Origin: Methanococcoides sp052057775 | Lineage (GTDB): Archaea; Halobacteriota; Methanosarcinia; Methanosarcinales; Methanosarcinaceae | Assembly: GCF_052057775.1 (NCBI RefSeq) | Contig: NZ_CP195121.1 | Coordinates: 2,108,001-2,172,000 of the forward strand | DNA length: 64,000 nucleotides | Direction of reading: 5' to 3' | In this document: positions 43,103 to 52,668 of the stretch, piece after piece | Layout: each line of letters starts with the position of its first letter | How positions within the stretch are numbered: the first letter of the stretch is position 1 | Program-made: the position numbers and the translations under genes | The notes under the pieces: generated by a model | The model's input: only the letters and a program-made list of their open reading frames with translations | Databases searched by the model: none | Told to the model about the DNA's origin: nothing

Positions 43103-43610
43103 TCACATTTTTGAATTTAAAAATAAATTCACCAGCATTTTTGACATACCTTTCCCATAATTCATCTTCTTCCCATTTTTTATTTTATCCTTGACCCTCT
43201 TCAACGTGCTTCTGTGTTCAATTCCCATTTTCCGAGCATCATCAGGAGTCAGACCAAGTACCCATTCATGAAATGAATTGATATCAAAATAGGTTTCAAC
43301 AATATTCCCTTCAAGCTCCTAGATATCAATGTTGTTAGCTTCCTTCCCGATGTACACGCAACCTTTAGGCTTCAGGTGTCTCCTTTGCAGCACACCAACA
43401 TCACCTTCAAACTTGGCTTCAGGATGATCTATGTAATCAAGGAACACATCACTTAACGGCTTCCAATATTCTCTACCCTGAAGAACTTCCCCCGTATTGT
43501 AATCAATGAACGGTTTCTCAACCGCAACCTGTGGATTTTTGCTGAATGGAGCAACTGGCTTAATCTTCTCAACATCTTCATTGACAGATGCACTGTAAAA
43601 AGTGGCAGAA
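43103..43610 (-). pseudogene. Casposon PolB C-terminal fossil, in-frame TAG
   Basis: Minus-strand frame from ~43605 reads KIKPVAPFSKNPQVAVEKPF, IDYNTGEVLQGREYWKPLSD and VYIGKEANNIDI, then TAG (43319-43321), then in the same frame ELEGNIVETYFDINSFHEWV, DDARKMGIEHRSTLKRVKDK and a TGA at 43103. This is the C-terminal ~165 residues of a casposon polymerase (compare VYIGKEANNIDEQELNVKRA). The TAG replaces the expected Gln/Glu codon. Its 5' end is fused to a truncated glycyl-radical activase gene on the opposite strand. Confidence 0.75.
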
Positions 43611-44003
43611 TTCTTGGACCTGTTCCTTTTCGATATAAAGCATGCTTCTTCGGAGAAGCATCTGGAATATACGGGGATTCGTAATGAGCTTATTTTAAGC
43701 AATCTGCAGGAACTTATCACGCGCGGATATAATGTCCTCATAAGAATGCCACTGCTTAAAGGTGTGAACAGCAGCAAAGAGGACATCGATAAGGTCATCG
43801 ACCTTTTGAAGCCTTACCGTGATTTCGATAATTTCAAGGGTGTGAACCTGCTCCCATACCACAAGATGGGAGTACACAAATATCACCAGCTTGACAAGGA
43901 GTACATCTGTAAAGACGAAGCGAGCCTAAATCCAGAAGAGATGGAAGAAATTGAAAGCTGGTTCAAAACTCACGATCTTGATGTGAGAACGATCAACCAT
44001 TAA
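43608..44003 (+). pseudogene. Glycyl-radical enzyme activase (radical SAM), C-terminal remnant
   Basis: The frame EFLDLFLFDIKHASSEKHLE, YTGIRNELILSNLQELITRG, LIRMPLLKGVNSSKEDIDKV and NLLPYHKMGVHKYHQLDKEY matches the C-terminal ~130 residues of pyruvate formate-lyase activating-enzyme-like proteins. The N-terminal part with the C-x3-C-x2-C cluster is absent; sequence immediately upstream is the polB fossil on the other strand. A casposon-associated deletion therefore removed the 5' half. No activity is expected. Confidence 0.8.
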
Positions 44004-44124
44004 AATGATCTATCAGATAAAGGAGTATCCCCCCTCCAACTCATTCGCCTTTATTTCTTTTTTTACAGGCTTTTACTTATCATCTGGTCATTCCGTGCTA
44101 CCTCTGATGTTAGAAGGATGCTGC

Positions 44125-44646
44125 TTAAGCTTGATATTCCTCAAGAGCACGGGAATAGCTCTCAAATGCCCTGTCATTGAAGCAAACTAACAGGACCTTC
44201 TCGATAGAACTTTCCTTCCCAAGGAAATCAGATATCCCGCGTACTGCGATCCCGGCAGCCCTGTCCACAGGAAATCCGTATGCACCCGTACTTATTGAAG
44301 GAAAAGCAATAGATCTAACACCATTCCTTACCGCCAGCTTCAGGCTGTTACGGTAACAGCGGGCCAGCATCTCATCTTCCCCGGAAGTACCACCCCTCCA
44401 GATCGGACCCACAGTATGTATCACCCACTTTGCAGGAAGACGATAACCGGAAGTTATCTTCGCTTCCCCTGTTGGACAGCCTTTCAGCCCTCTGCATTCC
44501 TCAAGAAGCCCGGGACCTGCTGCTGAATGTATGGCACCATCCACCCCGCCACCACCCAGAAGGGAATTATTGGCAGCATTCACAATGGCGTCAACATCCA
44601 GTTCTACAATATCGCCTTTGATCACAACAACCCTGTCAGAAAGCAT
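44125..44646 (-). CDS. Macro domain protein (ADP-ribose/O-acetyl-ADP-ribose hydrolase)
   Basis: The start is taken as the ATG at 44646 (MLSDRVVVIKGDIVELDVDA), giving 173 residues; the frame extends upstream but without family similarity. Macro domain signatures are complete: VNAANNSLLGGGGVDGAIH (ribose-binding loop), CPTGEAKITSGY, VIHTVGP and FPSISTGAYGFP (diphosphate loop). The closest characterised type is the YmdB/MacroD group that removes acetyl or ADP-ribosyl groups. It is a single gene, convergent with the activase remnant. Confidence 0.88.
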   Translation of the reverse strand: MLSDRVVVIKGDIVELDVDAIVNAANNSLLGGGGVDGAIHSAAGPGLLEECRGLKGCPTGEAKITSGYRLPAKWVIHTVGPIWRGGTSGEDEMLARCYRNSLKLAVRNGVRSIAFPSISTGAYGFPVDRAAGIAVRGISDFLGKESSIEKVLLVCFNDRAFESYSRALEEYQA

Positions 44647-44707
44647 ACATAATAGTCTGGTCTGATAGGATTTCAGGATTATCCTGACTACACTTATTAT
44701 CCGGGTT

Positions 44708-45967
44708 TCATCCAAGCATGAAGAGTACCATGGAACAGCAGAATATCAGAACCCCGGCACCTGCAAGAGGCAGAGTGAAGCGGCGTACAACTGTTGTTAT
44801 GGAATCTCCTGTGGAGCGCTGGACCAGCCAGAAATAAGGATCGCTGACATATGAAACGACCAGAGTACCTGCAGAGATCATCAGTATGAGAGGAATGGTC
44901 GGGATAGAAGCAATGATATCAGTACCAGCAAGGATGGTGGCTGTTATAACTGCTGTGACCACACGGGAACCCTGTGCCGTCTGTATGAGGACTGCAAGTA
45001 CGAAAGGAACTACAACTACCGGCAGCACACCGGATATCAGGGAAAATACCTCATCCGGGAAACTGCTTGCGGATATCACGAAACCAAGGGCCCCTGCACC
45101 GCAGAGGTCGAAGAGAATGATGCCTGCGTTCTTGGTCCCTTTCTCAAGTGCGAGCCTGCGGGGCCCTTCACTGACCAGAAGAAGGGAGATGAAAACTGAA
45201 ATTACAAGGGAGATGTTCACATCACTGATGAATGACAGCGGGGAGAAGAGGTAGCCCATGGTTATCAGAAAGACAGGAAGTGCAATTGGAAACCATACCT
45301 TCCAGCGGGGCAGGGAGAGCAGCACGGGCTCCACCACTCCCTCAAGTTCCGGAAGGTCATGCTGCTGGCCTCTGCTAAGCCTTTTCGCCACAACGTAACC
45401 GATACCCAGCAGGAAGAGGGAGAGAGGGACAGTAATGAGATTGATGTCGAAGGTCTCAGAGTCAGGAACACCAAAAGTTGTTGTCATGCTGTAAACAACA
45501 GGTAATGGCAGGATGAGAACGAACGAGAGAACGCTTCCGAATGCTGCCATGTAGAAGAGCCTTCCATTCGTAGACTTCTCCTTCTCCATCTGTTCAATGA
45601 GAGGAAGCATAACAACATATGCAGTAAGACAGCACATGAGCGGGATGGAAAGAAGATAACCCACAACGCCTGAAGCCAGGTCAGGAGCTTTGATAGTTCT
45701 CTTCACATCATCCACGATCCTTTCAATGAAGTGACCGTGTCTGAGTATCTGGGCTATCACTGCTCCGCAATAGATCGGAATTCCCAGAAGGGAGAAGATA
45801 CGACCTGCACCACCGGTGACATACTGTACCAGCCATTCGGTCATTCCACTGAGTATGCCAAATATGAATGCAGCTGCTACCAGTGTCAGAAAAGGGGTAA
45901 TGTGATACCTGATGGTAAGGACACTGATGAAAATAATAACAAATATAAAGATGAGCAGCGATTCCAT
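44708..45967 (-). CDS. GntP-family permease
   Basis: The start is set at the ATG 45967 (MESLLIFIFVIIFISVL), giving 419 residues; upstream in-frame codons overlap the divergent gene. Twelve or so hydrophobic segments are present. The region AVLIQTAQGSRVVTAVITAT and VVSYVSDPYFWLVQRSTGDS matches the conserved loops of GntP/gluconate permeases (QGS..VA and SH.NDSGFW). Family members import gluconate and other organic acids with protons; the archaeal substrate is unknown. Confidence 0.75.
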   Translation of the reverse strand: MESLLIFIFVIIFISVLTIRYHITPFLTLVAAAFIFGILSGMTEWLVQYVTGGAGRIFSLLGIPIYCGAVIAQILRHGHFIERIVDDVKRTIKAPDLASGVVGYLLSIPLMCCLTAYVVMLPLIEQMEKEKSTNGRLFYMAAFGSVLSFVLILPLPVVYSMTTTFGVPDSETFDINLITVPLSLFLLGIGYVVAKRLSRGQQHDLPELEGVVEPVLLSLPRWKVWFPIALPVFLITMGYLFSPLSFISDVNISLVISVFISLLLVSEGPRRLALEKGTKNAGIILFDLCGAGALGFVISASSFPDEVFSLISGVLPVVVVPFVLAVLIQTAQGSRVVTAVITATILAGTDIIASIPTIPLILMISAGTLVVSYVSDPYFWLVQRSTGDSITTVVRRFTLPLAGAGVLIFCCSMVLFMLG

Positions 45968-46025
45968 ACAAAGTTGATGTCTCAGAAGATATATCATGCC
46001 ATCGGAAGAACAGAGGAGCAATGAA

Positions 46026-47111
46026 ATGGACGAGGACCTGCTTGCTATAGACTATTGTATAGATTGCGGAAAATGCTATGATGTGTGCCATATCGCAAAA
46101 GTTACAGATAACAAGTACACACCGAGATCGAAGATCATGCTGCTCCAAAAACTGCTCGATGGAGATGAGCTTGAGCAGGAGGAGATTAACGACATATACC
46201 TCTCAACATGTTGCGGTGCCTGTGATGACATCTGCCACATGAAGATACCGATAACGGATATTATCCAGAGGGAGAGGGAAATTCTGTCGCAGCAGGGAAA
46301 GGAACCCGCCCGGACCACACAGATATGCAGGAACATCATAGAAGCAGGAAGTCCCGGCAGGATGGACGCTTCGATCAGGAACTCATGGGCTACCGATGAT
46401 CTTGAACTTTCCGAAAGCTCGGATGTTGCTTATATGGCAGGCTGCTGGATAGCATTCGCACACAAGGACATCGCACAATCCACAATAAAGATACTCAATG
46501 CAGGAGGAGTTGTACCGCGAAACATTCCGGAGGAGAAGTGTTGTGGTCTGTTCCTCATCGACAATGGGCATCTGGAAGAGGCTAAGGAATACGCAAAAGA
46601 ACATGTTGAATACCTCGAATCCCTGGGCATAAAGAAGGTCATTGCTTCATGTCCCGGATGTTATGAAGTTCTCGGGAAAGAATATGCAAAGCTTTTCCGT
46701 GAACCGGAATTTGAAGTAATATATTCACTTTCACTTTTCGAACAGCTAATTGATGATGGAAAGATAATTCCGAAGAAGCTGAACAAGACGGTATCCGTAA
46801 GGGATGCCTGTGCGATCATGGAAATATCCGATATCCCAAGGAAGATACTTTCAGCAATGGGTGTGGAGGTCAGGGAGATGTTCGACAGGAAGAATGGCTG
46901 CTGTGGCGGTCCTGCCGGAGTGAAGCCGAACTTCCCGGAGATCTCATCAAAGACCGCGATGCTTACAATTGAACGTTTCAAGGATACACCGGATGGTACT
47001 GTTTCATACTGCCCGTTCTGTTATCATCACCTGGAAAGCGTCTGCAAAGAGAAAGGTGAAGAGATGAATATGCAGGACATCTCAAAACTGCTTCTGGAAA
47101 GCATACTTTGA
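46026..47111 (+). CDS. (Fe-S)-binding protein with CCG domains (HdrD/GlpC-like)
   Basis: ATG 46026 follows AGAGGAG at 46011-46017; the longer frame to 45996 includes that site and is less likely. 361 residues. The N-terminus has two [4Fe-4S] motifs, YCIDCGKCYDVCH and CCGACDDICHM. Two cysteine-rich CCG domains follow: C-GCW...EEKCCGLFLID and C-PGCYEV (middle), and RDACAIM...NGCCGGPAG with CPFCYHH (C-terminal). CCG domains in HdrB/HdrD and GlpC bind noncubane clusters or pass electrons from quinones or flavoproteins. The partner here is unknown, as the neighbouring genes are unrelated. Confidence 0.85.
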   Translation: MDEDLLAIDYCIDCGKCYDVCHIAKVTDNKYTPRSKIMLLQKLLDGDELEQEEINDIYLSTCCGACDDICHMKIPITDIIQREREILSQQGKEPARTTQICRNIIEAGSPGRMDASIRNSWATDDLELSESSDVAYMAGCWIAFAHKDIAQSTIKILNAGGVVPRNIPEEKCCGLFLIDNGHLEEAKEYAKEHVEYLESLGIKKVIASCPGCYEVLGKEYAKLFREPEFEVIYSLSLFEQLIDDGKIIPKKLNKTVSVRDACAIMEISDIPRKILSAMGVEVREMFDRKNGCCGGPAGVKPNFPEISSKTAMLTIERFKDTPDGTVSYCPFCYHHLESVCKEKGEEMNMQDISKLLLESIL

Positions 47112-47137
47112 ATTTAAAGAACTGGTCACATACAATT

Positions 47138-47162
47138 AAAGGCCAGTTAAAAATTGGCCTTT
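47138..47162. terminator. Bidirectional-looking terminator between Fe-S protein gene and pyk
   Basis: AAAGGCCA-GTTAAAAAT-TGGCCTTT: perfect 8-bp stem with A and T ends on both sides, between two convergent genes. Confidence 0.65.
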
Positions 47163-47203
47163 CATACAGTTTCATTCGATTGACCAGTCGGTTAGCCGGT
47201 TGG

Positions 47204-48640
47204 TCAGTCATCGGTCAATTGTATGATCTTCAGCAGATTCGTACCACCTTCATGGCCCTGTGTTAGTACGATCATTTCACCTGATCTGCCTAGACCCTTT
47301 GTGATCAGAGTTCTGTTCACCTTCTTTTCAAGGCTTTCAAACTCATTTACCACCTTGATGGGATATACCCCATAGGAATACGCCAGCTGCTCACATGTAA
47401 AATCCAGATGACTTACTGCAATTATCCATTCATCCGGCTTGAACCTTGAAATGCGCCTTGGAGTGCCGCCGGAATACGTAGGTGTCACAACGTACTGAAT
47501 AGGAAGCCTGTTGATAGCTTCTTGTACCTGAAGTGAGATCACATCACTGATGATCATTGTGGTCTCATCTATCCCTTTTCTGATAAGGTCGAGACCGAAT
47601 CCGGTCCTTGCACGCCACTTTTCAGTCCTCTTTGCAATCCTTACCATTGTCCTTACGGTCTCTACCGGATATTTTCCGACAGCTGTTTCACCGGATAGCA
47701 TTACGGCATCGGTACCGTCAAGTATGGCATTTGCAACATCGTTCGCTTCGGCACGTGTCGGCCTTATATTCTCGGTCATTGACTCAAGCATATGGGTTGC
47801 GGTTATTACCGGTATACCGCGAAGATTGGCTTTGTGGATAAGCTGCTTCTGGACTATCGGGACCTCTTCGATCGGGATCTCTACACCAAGGTCACCACGT
47901 GCAACCATCAGGCCATCGGCCATATCCAGTATGCCATCAATGTTCTTCAGGGCCTGGCTCCGCTCTACCTTTGCCACAAGGAATACAGAATGTCCCTGTT
48001 TCTCAGCATGGTACCTTACTTTCCCTATATCGGAACCAAGTTCAATGAACGATACACTGAAACAATTGACACCTTCGCTCAAAGCAAAATCCACGATCTC
48101 AAGGTCCCTTTCTGTGACAGGATCAAGCAAAAGGTTGGTCCCGGGTAGGTTTACACCTTTATGGGAGGAAAGCAGACCACCTACCAAAACCTCACACTCA
48201 GCTTCATTGTTACAAATGCCATTGCATCTCATCTGGATAAAACCGTCATTGAAATAAACGTCAGTGGGTTTGGAAATACAATAAGGAAGTTTATCAAAGT
48301 TCACAGGTATAAGGTCACGTGAACCCACGATCTTATCTGTGGTCAGTTTCACCTTGTCGCCTTTCTGTAGGGTAATGGGCTCATCCCGAAGCTCACCCAC
48401 ACGGATCTTCGGACCAGGCAGATCTGCCATTATGGATACAACGACATCCATTTCTTTACATAGCTTTTTGATGGTACGGATAACCTTTCCGTGACTCTCA
48501 AAGCTGCCATGGGAGAAGTTAATCCTTGCAACGTTCATGCCTGCAAGTATAAGCTCACGTAACACCTCTTCCGAAGAAGAAGCAGGTCCGATGGTGCATA
48601 CAATCTTGGTCTTGTGATCAGGCAGCTTCATGGAAGTCAT
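47204..48640 (-). CDS. pyk: Pyruvate kinase
   Basis: The 478-residue enzyme converts PEP and ADP to pyruvate and ATP. Visible motifs: KIVCTIGPASSSEEVL (substrate loop), ARINFSHGSFESHG, VSIMADLPGPKIRVGEL, MVARGDLGVEIPIEEVPIVQ (catalytic region with metal-binding acidic residues), ITATHMLESM and MLSGETAVGKYPVE. The C-terminal regulatory domain is present (VTPTYSGGTPRRISRF) and there is no extra PEP-utiliser domain. The length is typical. Convergent with the Fe-S protein gene. Confidence 0.96.
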   Translation of the reverse strand: MTSMKLPDHKTKIVCTIGPASSSEEVLRELILAGMNVARINFSHGSFESHGKVIRTIKKLCKEMDVVVSIMADLPGPKIRVGELRDEPITLQKGDKVKLTTDKIVGSRDLIPVNFDKLPYCISKPTDVYFNDGFIQMRCNGICNNEAECEVLVGGLLSSHKGVNLPGTNLLLDPVTERDLEIVDFALSEGVNCFSVSFIELGSDIGKVRYHAEKQGHSVFLVAKVERSQALKNIDGILDMADGLMVARGDLGVEIPIEEVPIVQKQLIHKANLRGIPVITATHMLESMTENIRPTRAEANDVANAILDGTDAVMLSGETAVGKYPVETVRTMVRIAKRTEKWRARTGFGLDLIRKGIDETTMIISDVISLQVQEAINRLPIQYVVTPTYSGGTPRRISRFKPDEWIIAVSHLDFTCEQLAYSYGVYPIKVVNEFESLEKKVNRTLITKGLGRSGEMIVLTQGHEGGTNLLKIIQLTDD

Positions 48641-48712
48641 GATTAAACTATTAGCTGGCTGCCTTAAAGAATTAACTGTGTGAATGGCAATAAAAAAGAG
48701 TAGAGAGAAGAA

Positions 48713-48970
48713 TCAGTTCACTTCGCTGGACTCTGCCTGATAGATAATTGAGTCCCTTGCATATGTTCCACGCTTTTTGGAAGGATTGGCAGCGAACAGA
48801 TCGTTCATCTCCAGTGAAAGGCCTGCAAACTTTTCCTGAAGCATATTTATATAAGCTGTCAATTCGGTGATCTGAGTATCAAGATCTATGATCTGCTCGT
48901 CCTTTTCCTGTAACTGACGTTTAAGTCCCTCGATCTGTCTCTGAATTTCCTTGAATGGATCATTTTCCAT
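48713..48970 (-). CDS. Small coiled-coil protein
   Basis: ATG 48970 (MENDPFKEIQRQIEGLKRQL) follows AGAGGTG; 85 residues. Heptads run through residues ~5-52 (LQEKDEQIIDLDTQITELTA), predicting a coiled coil; the C-terminus KRGTYARDSIIYQ is basic. Conserved in related methanogens as far as I recall, with unknown function. It is upstream of pyk on the same strand and may share its transcript. Confidence 0.6.
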   Translation of the reverse strand: MENDPFKEIQRQIEGLKRQLQEKDEQIIDLDTQITELTAYINMLQEKFAGLSLEMNDLFAANPSKKRGTYARDSIIYQAESSEVN

Positions 48971-49264
48971 AAATAGCACCTCTTAAGAGATCATAACATC
49001 GATGATAGAGATATGATGTTTCCATTAATGGCAACTTAACGGATAAAGGTTATTATTCGTTAGCAGCTCATAAACAAATTGAAATGCCAGAACCTATCCA
49101 ATAACAAAAAACAACTTGACTATTCTCATAATAATCATCATGGAAATGTATTTATTAAAAGAGGTGTTAAAAAATTCAAGAACTTAAGTACATTTTTCGT
49201 CAATAGATGAGAGTATATGCAACCTTTGTCTGCTATATAAAATGTTAATACAGGTGATCATAAA

Positions 49265-49687
49265 TTGACAGGCAATTTACCCAAAATACTGGTTGTAGAT
49301 GATGAGATAGATAATCTTGAAATGATGGAGGGTTATCTTTCAAATGAATATGAGATCGCTACGGTCAGCACTGGTAAAGAAGCATTGGAAAAAGTTCCTC
49401 AATTTCAGCCTGATGTTATACTTCTGGACATCCTTATGCCGGTAATGGATGGTTTTCAGACCTGCAAGATACTAAAAACAAGTGAAGAAACAAAGTTTAC
49501 CCCGATTATCCTTGTTACGGCACTATCCGGGAAAGAGGACCGGATAAAAGGAATTGAAGCCGGTGCAGATGAGTTCCTGACAAAACCCTTCAATGCACTT
49601 GAACTTAGGAGCCAGATCAGGTCCCTCCTTAAACTTAAGCAGCAACACGACCTTTTACTTGAAGAAAGGGATACAGCCCAGAAATAA
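49265..49687 (+). CDS. Response regulator receiver (CheY-like) domain protein
   Basis: A TTG start at 49265 follows AGGTGAT at 49252-49258. The 140-residue frame is a complete receiver domain: acidic pair VVDDEIDN, phosphoacceptor Asp in VILLDILMPVMDG, Thr/Ser in ILVTALSG and Lys in FLTKPFNA, followed by a short coiled coil ending EERDTAQK. The next frame (DUF835) lacks a start and begins immediately after, so a single receiver-DUF835 protein was probably broken by a frameshift near 49680. It is the first gene of a signalling cluster with CheF and a KaiC-like ATPase. Confidence 0.88.
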   Translation: MTGNLPKILVVDDEIDNLEMMEGYLSNEYEIATVSTGKEALEKVPQFQPDVILLDILMPVMDGFQTCKILKTSEETKFTPIILVTALSGKEDRIKGIEAGADEFLTKPFNALELRSQIRSLLKLKQQHDLLLEERDTAQK

Positions 49688-49689
49688 CA

Positions 49690-50001
49690 CCTATAGTCTG
49701 GCTTACAAAGAACAAAAGTTCAGATATACCTTCTATCGACCCTTCAGAGATCTTTAAGCTTCATCCTACCATTGCGAACTTCATGAAAAAAGCGAATAAA
49801 GGGATCATACTCTTGGACGGACTGGAGTATCTTATACTTGAAAATGATTTCAAGTCCGTTGTCAAACTTATCGAACAAACAAATGACAGTGTAATGGTAT
49901 CTGATTCCATGTTGATCTTTAATGTTGATTCTAACATCTTCGAGCCAAAAGAATATCACCTCCTTAAAAGATGGATGAGACCATTAGAAGAAGAGATCTA
50001 A
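49690..50001 (+). pseudogene. DUF835 domain, separated from its receiver domain by a frameshift
   Basis: Coding similarity starts at PIVWLTKNKSSDIPSIDPSE (49690), well before the first ATG at 49783, and continues GIILLDGLEYLILENDFKSV, the hallmark of DUF835 (a predicted ATPase-like signalling domain common in methanogen response regulators). The frame has no start codon between an upstream stop and the domain. It likely was the C-terminus of the preceding receiver protein. Confidence 0.65.
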
Positions 50002-50021
50002 ATCTTTAAAGGGGTTAGAAA

Positions 50022-51154
50022 ATGGAATTCGAGATATCATACGCTATCGATTTACCCCAGCCAATAAGCAGCATGAATGCCCAGCTTCTTTCATGGGAAC
50101 ATGGTGTTGTCAGCTTTACAGAAAATGAGATATGGTTCCCTACAGAGACAAGCTGGAAAGTAATACCTTTTAATTCAATAGAAAATGTAGGAATTGATGT
50201 TTCACCTGCACTTATAAATGACATATGTAAAGAAAGCGGTTATTTCGATGAGCTGATACTGAATTACAGGAAAAGTTCCCTGTTTGGCTCCTCATACATA
50301 AAACATTCTATGGTCTTTGCCGGCACTTCAAGTGACCTTGAAATGATAAAAGAACATCTGACCGAAAAGATCGGGTTACGGGTCAGTACCATTTTTGAAG
50401 GCCTAAAAGAGGAAGAAATAAAACTCTTAAGCCTGCTGGCAACTGAAACTAAAGACATAAATCTATACTTGCCGCTTATCTCTGAAGATAGAAGCGTACT
50501 ACAACGTGCTTTTGAAACACTAAAAAAAGGGGACTTGTAGATAGATCCGCCAGAATAACACAACAGGGTCAATATTATCTTGAGAAAACAAAAGGAGTTT
50601 CGGACACTGACATACAACAAATAATTCCATTCACAAAGGAAACTGAAGCCCAGGATATAATTGAGGTCCTGAATCCAAAAGATACCATTGTCCAATTCAC
50701 AAAGAAATATGAATATTCATTTACCACAGGCTCTGTATTCCTGGAAGATCTGTGGCGTTACATTATGGTTCCGGAGGTAAAGGAGATAGGTTTGAAGATC
50801 ATGGACATCAATGAACCTTCTCTTCATATTCAAACCCGTACCGGTGCAGCAATAAATATCGAATCCGAAAATTTAAAGGTCATCTTCGCCCTGGAAAGAA
50901 TATAAAATGCAGATGAACATATTCAAACAAGACTGATGACATGTCTTTATCTGGGAATAAGTAAAGATTATGATATTGCAAACACATTGTATTATACGCC
51001 GGAAAAACTTAGTTCACAGCTGAAAGACCTACACATTAAGGGGCTTATTAAAAGTGATAAGACCTTATCGACCAATGGTCTTGAAAATATCAGACATATC
51101 CTTAACTTCGAAAGAAAAGATGATGAAAAACAATTCCATCAGGCTCTACAGTAA
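50022..51154 (+). pseudogene. CheF-like archaeal chemotaxis protein gene, broken by a frameshift and an in-frame TAA
   Basis: The first frame (50022-50540) encodes 172 residues (VVSFTENEIWFPTETSWKVI, RVSTIFEGLKEEEIKLLSLL). At AAAAAAAGGGG (50522-50532) the frame is lost; the next frame continues the winged-helix part (RGLVDRSARITQQGQYYLEK) and the rest (FTTGSVFLEDLWRYIMVPEV) to TAA 50903-50905. The same frame then resumes with NADEHIQTRLMTCLYLGISK, DYDIANTLYYTPEKLSSQLK and ends 51154. The whole matches CheF/DUF439, the adaptor linking Che proteins to the archaellum. Two lesions imply loss of function, and with it perhaps of chemotaxis. Confidence 0.7.
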
Positions 51155-51208
51155 TAATAAATTGACTGATGAAGTCCGGAAAAGATAACAACAATATTCA
51201 ATAGTAAA

Positions 51209-51913
51209 ATGGTGGTATTCGTGAGGTTTATAGATACAATTGAAGGTCTTGATGATATATTTAAAACAGACATCCCAAAAGGAAGTGTAGTCCTGATAAC
51301 AGGCCCTCCCGGAAGTCTCAAATCCGGACTTGTATTCTCGATGCTTTCAAAATATCTGGAAAATTCCGGTGAATATGGAATTTACATAACTCTTGAGCAA
51401 AGCAAGAAAAATCACCTTGAGAACATGAGAAGTATGGGAGTGGAGCTTCCAGACAATCTCACAATATCAGATTTTACTGACTATCGCCTCCAATATGATG
51501 AATTTTCAGGAGACCTGCTAAATCTTATCGAGACAAACATAATACAGTACAAGAATAAACTGGGAGACAATTTCACCTGCCTTGCTCTGGACTCCCTGGG
51601 TGCACTTTATTCATTGATGGATGTTGAACCACGCCTGCTGAGAAAGAGGCTCTATCACCTGATAGAACCTCTGAGGAGAGAAGAACTTACTACGTTCCTT
51701 ATTCTGGAAATGGCCGATCCTAACGGACCCAACCATGAATTTGAAGGTTACCTTGCAGACGGCATAATTGAACTTGGAGTACACACAAAAGAAGATAGTA
51801 CAAACCGATACATAAAAGTCAAGAAAATGCGTGCATCAGCACATAGTATGGATCCGCATATCCTCACAGTTTCAAACAGTGGGCTACAGATATATAAAGG
51901 AACCATTTTCTGA
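51209..51913 (+). CDS. KaiC/RadA-like RecA-superfamily ATPase
   Basis: A 234-residue single-domain ATPase. Walker A is LITGPPGSLKSGLVFSML (residues ~30-47), Walker B is CLALDSLGALYSL (residues ~128-140), with the KaiC-type YITLEQSKKNH segment after strand 2. This matches the archaeal RAD55/KaiC-like family often encoded next to receiver-DUF835 proteins and CheF. It may act as a signalling ATPase. It is intact, unlike the two upstream genes. The start ATG 51209 may be replaced by GTG 51221 or 51224-region codons. Confidence 0.8.
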   Translation: MVVFVRFIDTIEGLDDIFKTDIPKGSVVLITGPPGSLKSGLVFSMLSKYLENSGEYGIYITLEQSKKNHLENMRSMGVELPDNLTISDFTDYRLQYDEFSGDLLNLIETNIIQYKNKLGDNFTCLALDSLGALYSLMDVEPRLLRKRLYHLIEPLRREELTTFLILEMADPNGPNHEFEGYLADGIIELGVHTKEDSTNRYIKVKKMRASAHSMDPHILTVSNSGLQIYKGTIF

Positions 51914-51974
51914 TCAGGGGCAATTAGCTACCTGGAAATTTGAAACGGATATTTTGAAAATAACCGTATAATGG

Positions 51975-52664
51975 TTATTCCTTATCCACAAGTTCCGCAT
52001 CTTCGATCACGACATTAGCAGTGTACTCATCGCGTTCCACAAGCCTGAAGTCGTTAATCTTAATTTTCTTTTTGAACATAGGGGCATCGGTAACAAAGCT
52101 CTCGAACTCCCCGCCCTCGCCTGCGATGTTTAGGCCGATCTTCTCGTTGAGCCTAACAAGTTTATCCACATCACTGCCTGTTATTGTCCTGCCAACCCAG
52201 CTGCTGTTCAGCCCATAGGCCGCAATACTGCTGAAGATGAACTCAAATCCCTTATCCAGAAGCTCTCGCATCTCCTGTTCCTGATCTATATGCCATAGCG
52301 GGGAGAATGACTCCAGTCCAAGTTCATTGCATATCCTCTCGATCCGGTCCTTCTGGTAATTGGAATACAACGCACCGGTCACGATACCCTCGATGCCGAA
52401 CTTTTCCTGAGCCTGTAAGATGGCGTTTTTCAGATCCTCCAGCTCAAGCTCCTTCTCACCTTCGGTAAATGTTTCCAGCAAAGGCAACTCCATGGCTTCC
52501 GCCTGAAGTCTTGCAAGGTCGATATTTGGAGTATGGAACATATAAGAATCAGGATTTTTGCTCTTGATGGTGATCAGGCATTCGATGGAACTGCCCCTAT
52601 CCTGCATGATATGCAACGCATAATTAGAATCCTTGCCTGAACTGAAAAGAACACCCAGTTTCAC
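51975..52664 (-). CDS. PP-loop ATPase, diphthine-ammonia ligase-like (Dph6 family)
   Basis: The start is GTG 52664 (KLGVLFSSGKDSNYALHIMQ), after AGGAGA and 4 nt past the stop of the upstream gene; the frame extends further but overlaps that gene. 229 residues. SSGKDS is the PP-loop; EGIVTGALYSNYQKDRIERI and PLWHIDQEQEMRELLDKGFE are typical of the Dph6/MJ0570 family, which amidates diphthine on EF2 using ATP and ammonia. Cotranscribed with an asparagine synthetase homologue. Confidence 0.82.
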   Translation of the reverse strand: MKLGVLFSSGKDSNYALHIMQDRGSSIECLITIKSKNPDSYMFHTPNIDLARLQAEAMELPLLETFTEGEKELELEDLKNAILQAQEKFGIEGIVTGALYSNYQKDRIERICNELGLESFSPLWHIDQEQEMRELLDKGFEFIFSSIAAYGLNSSWVGRTITGSDVDKLVRLNEKIGLNIAGEGGEFESFVTDAPMFKKKIKINDFRLVERDEYTANVVIEDAELVDKE

Positions 52665-52668
52665 TCTA

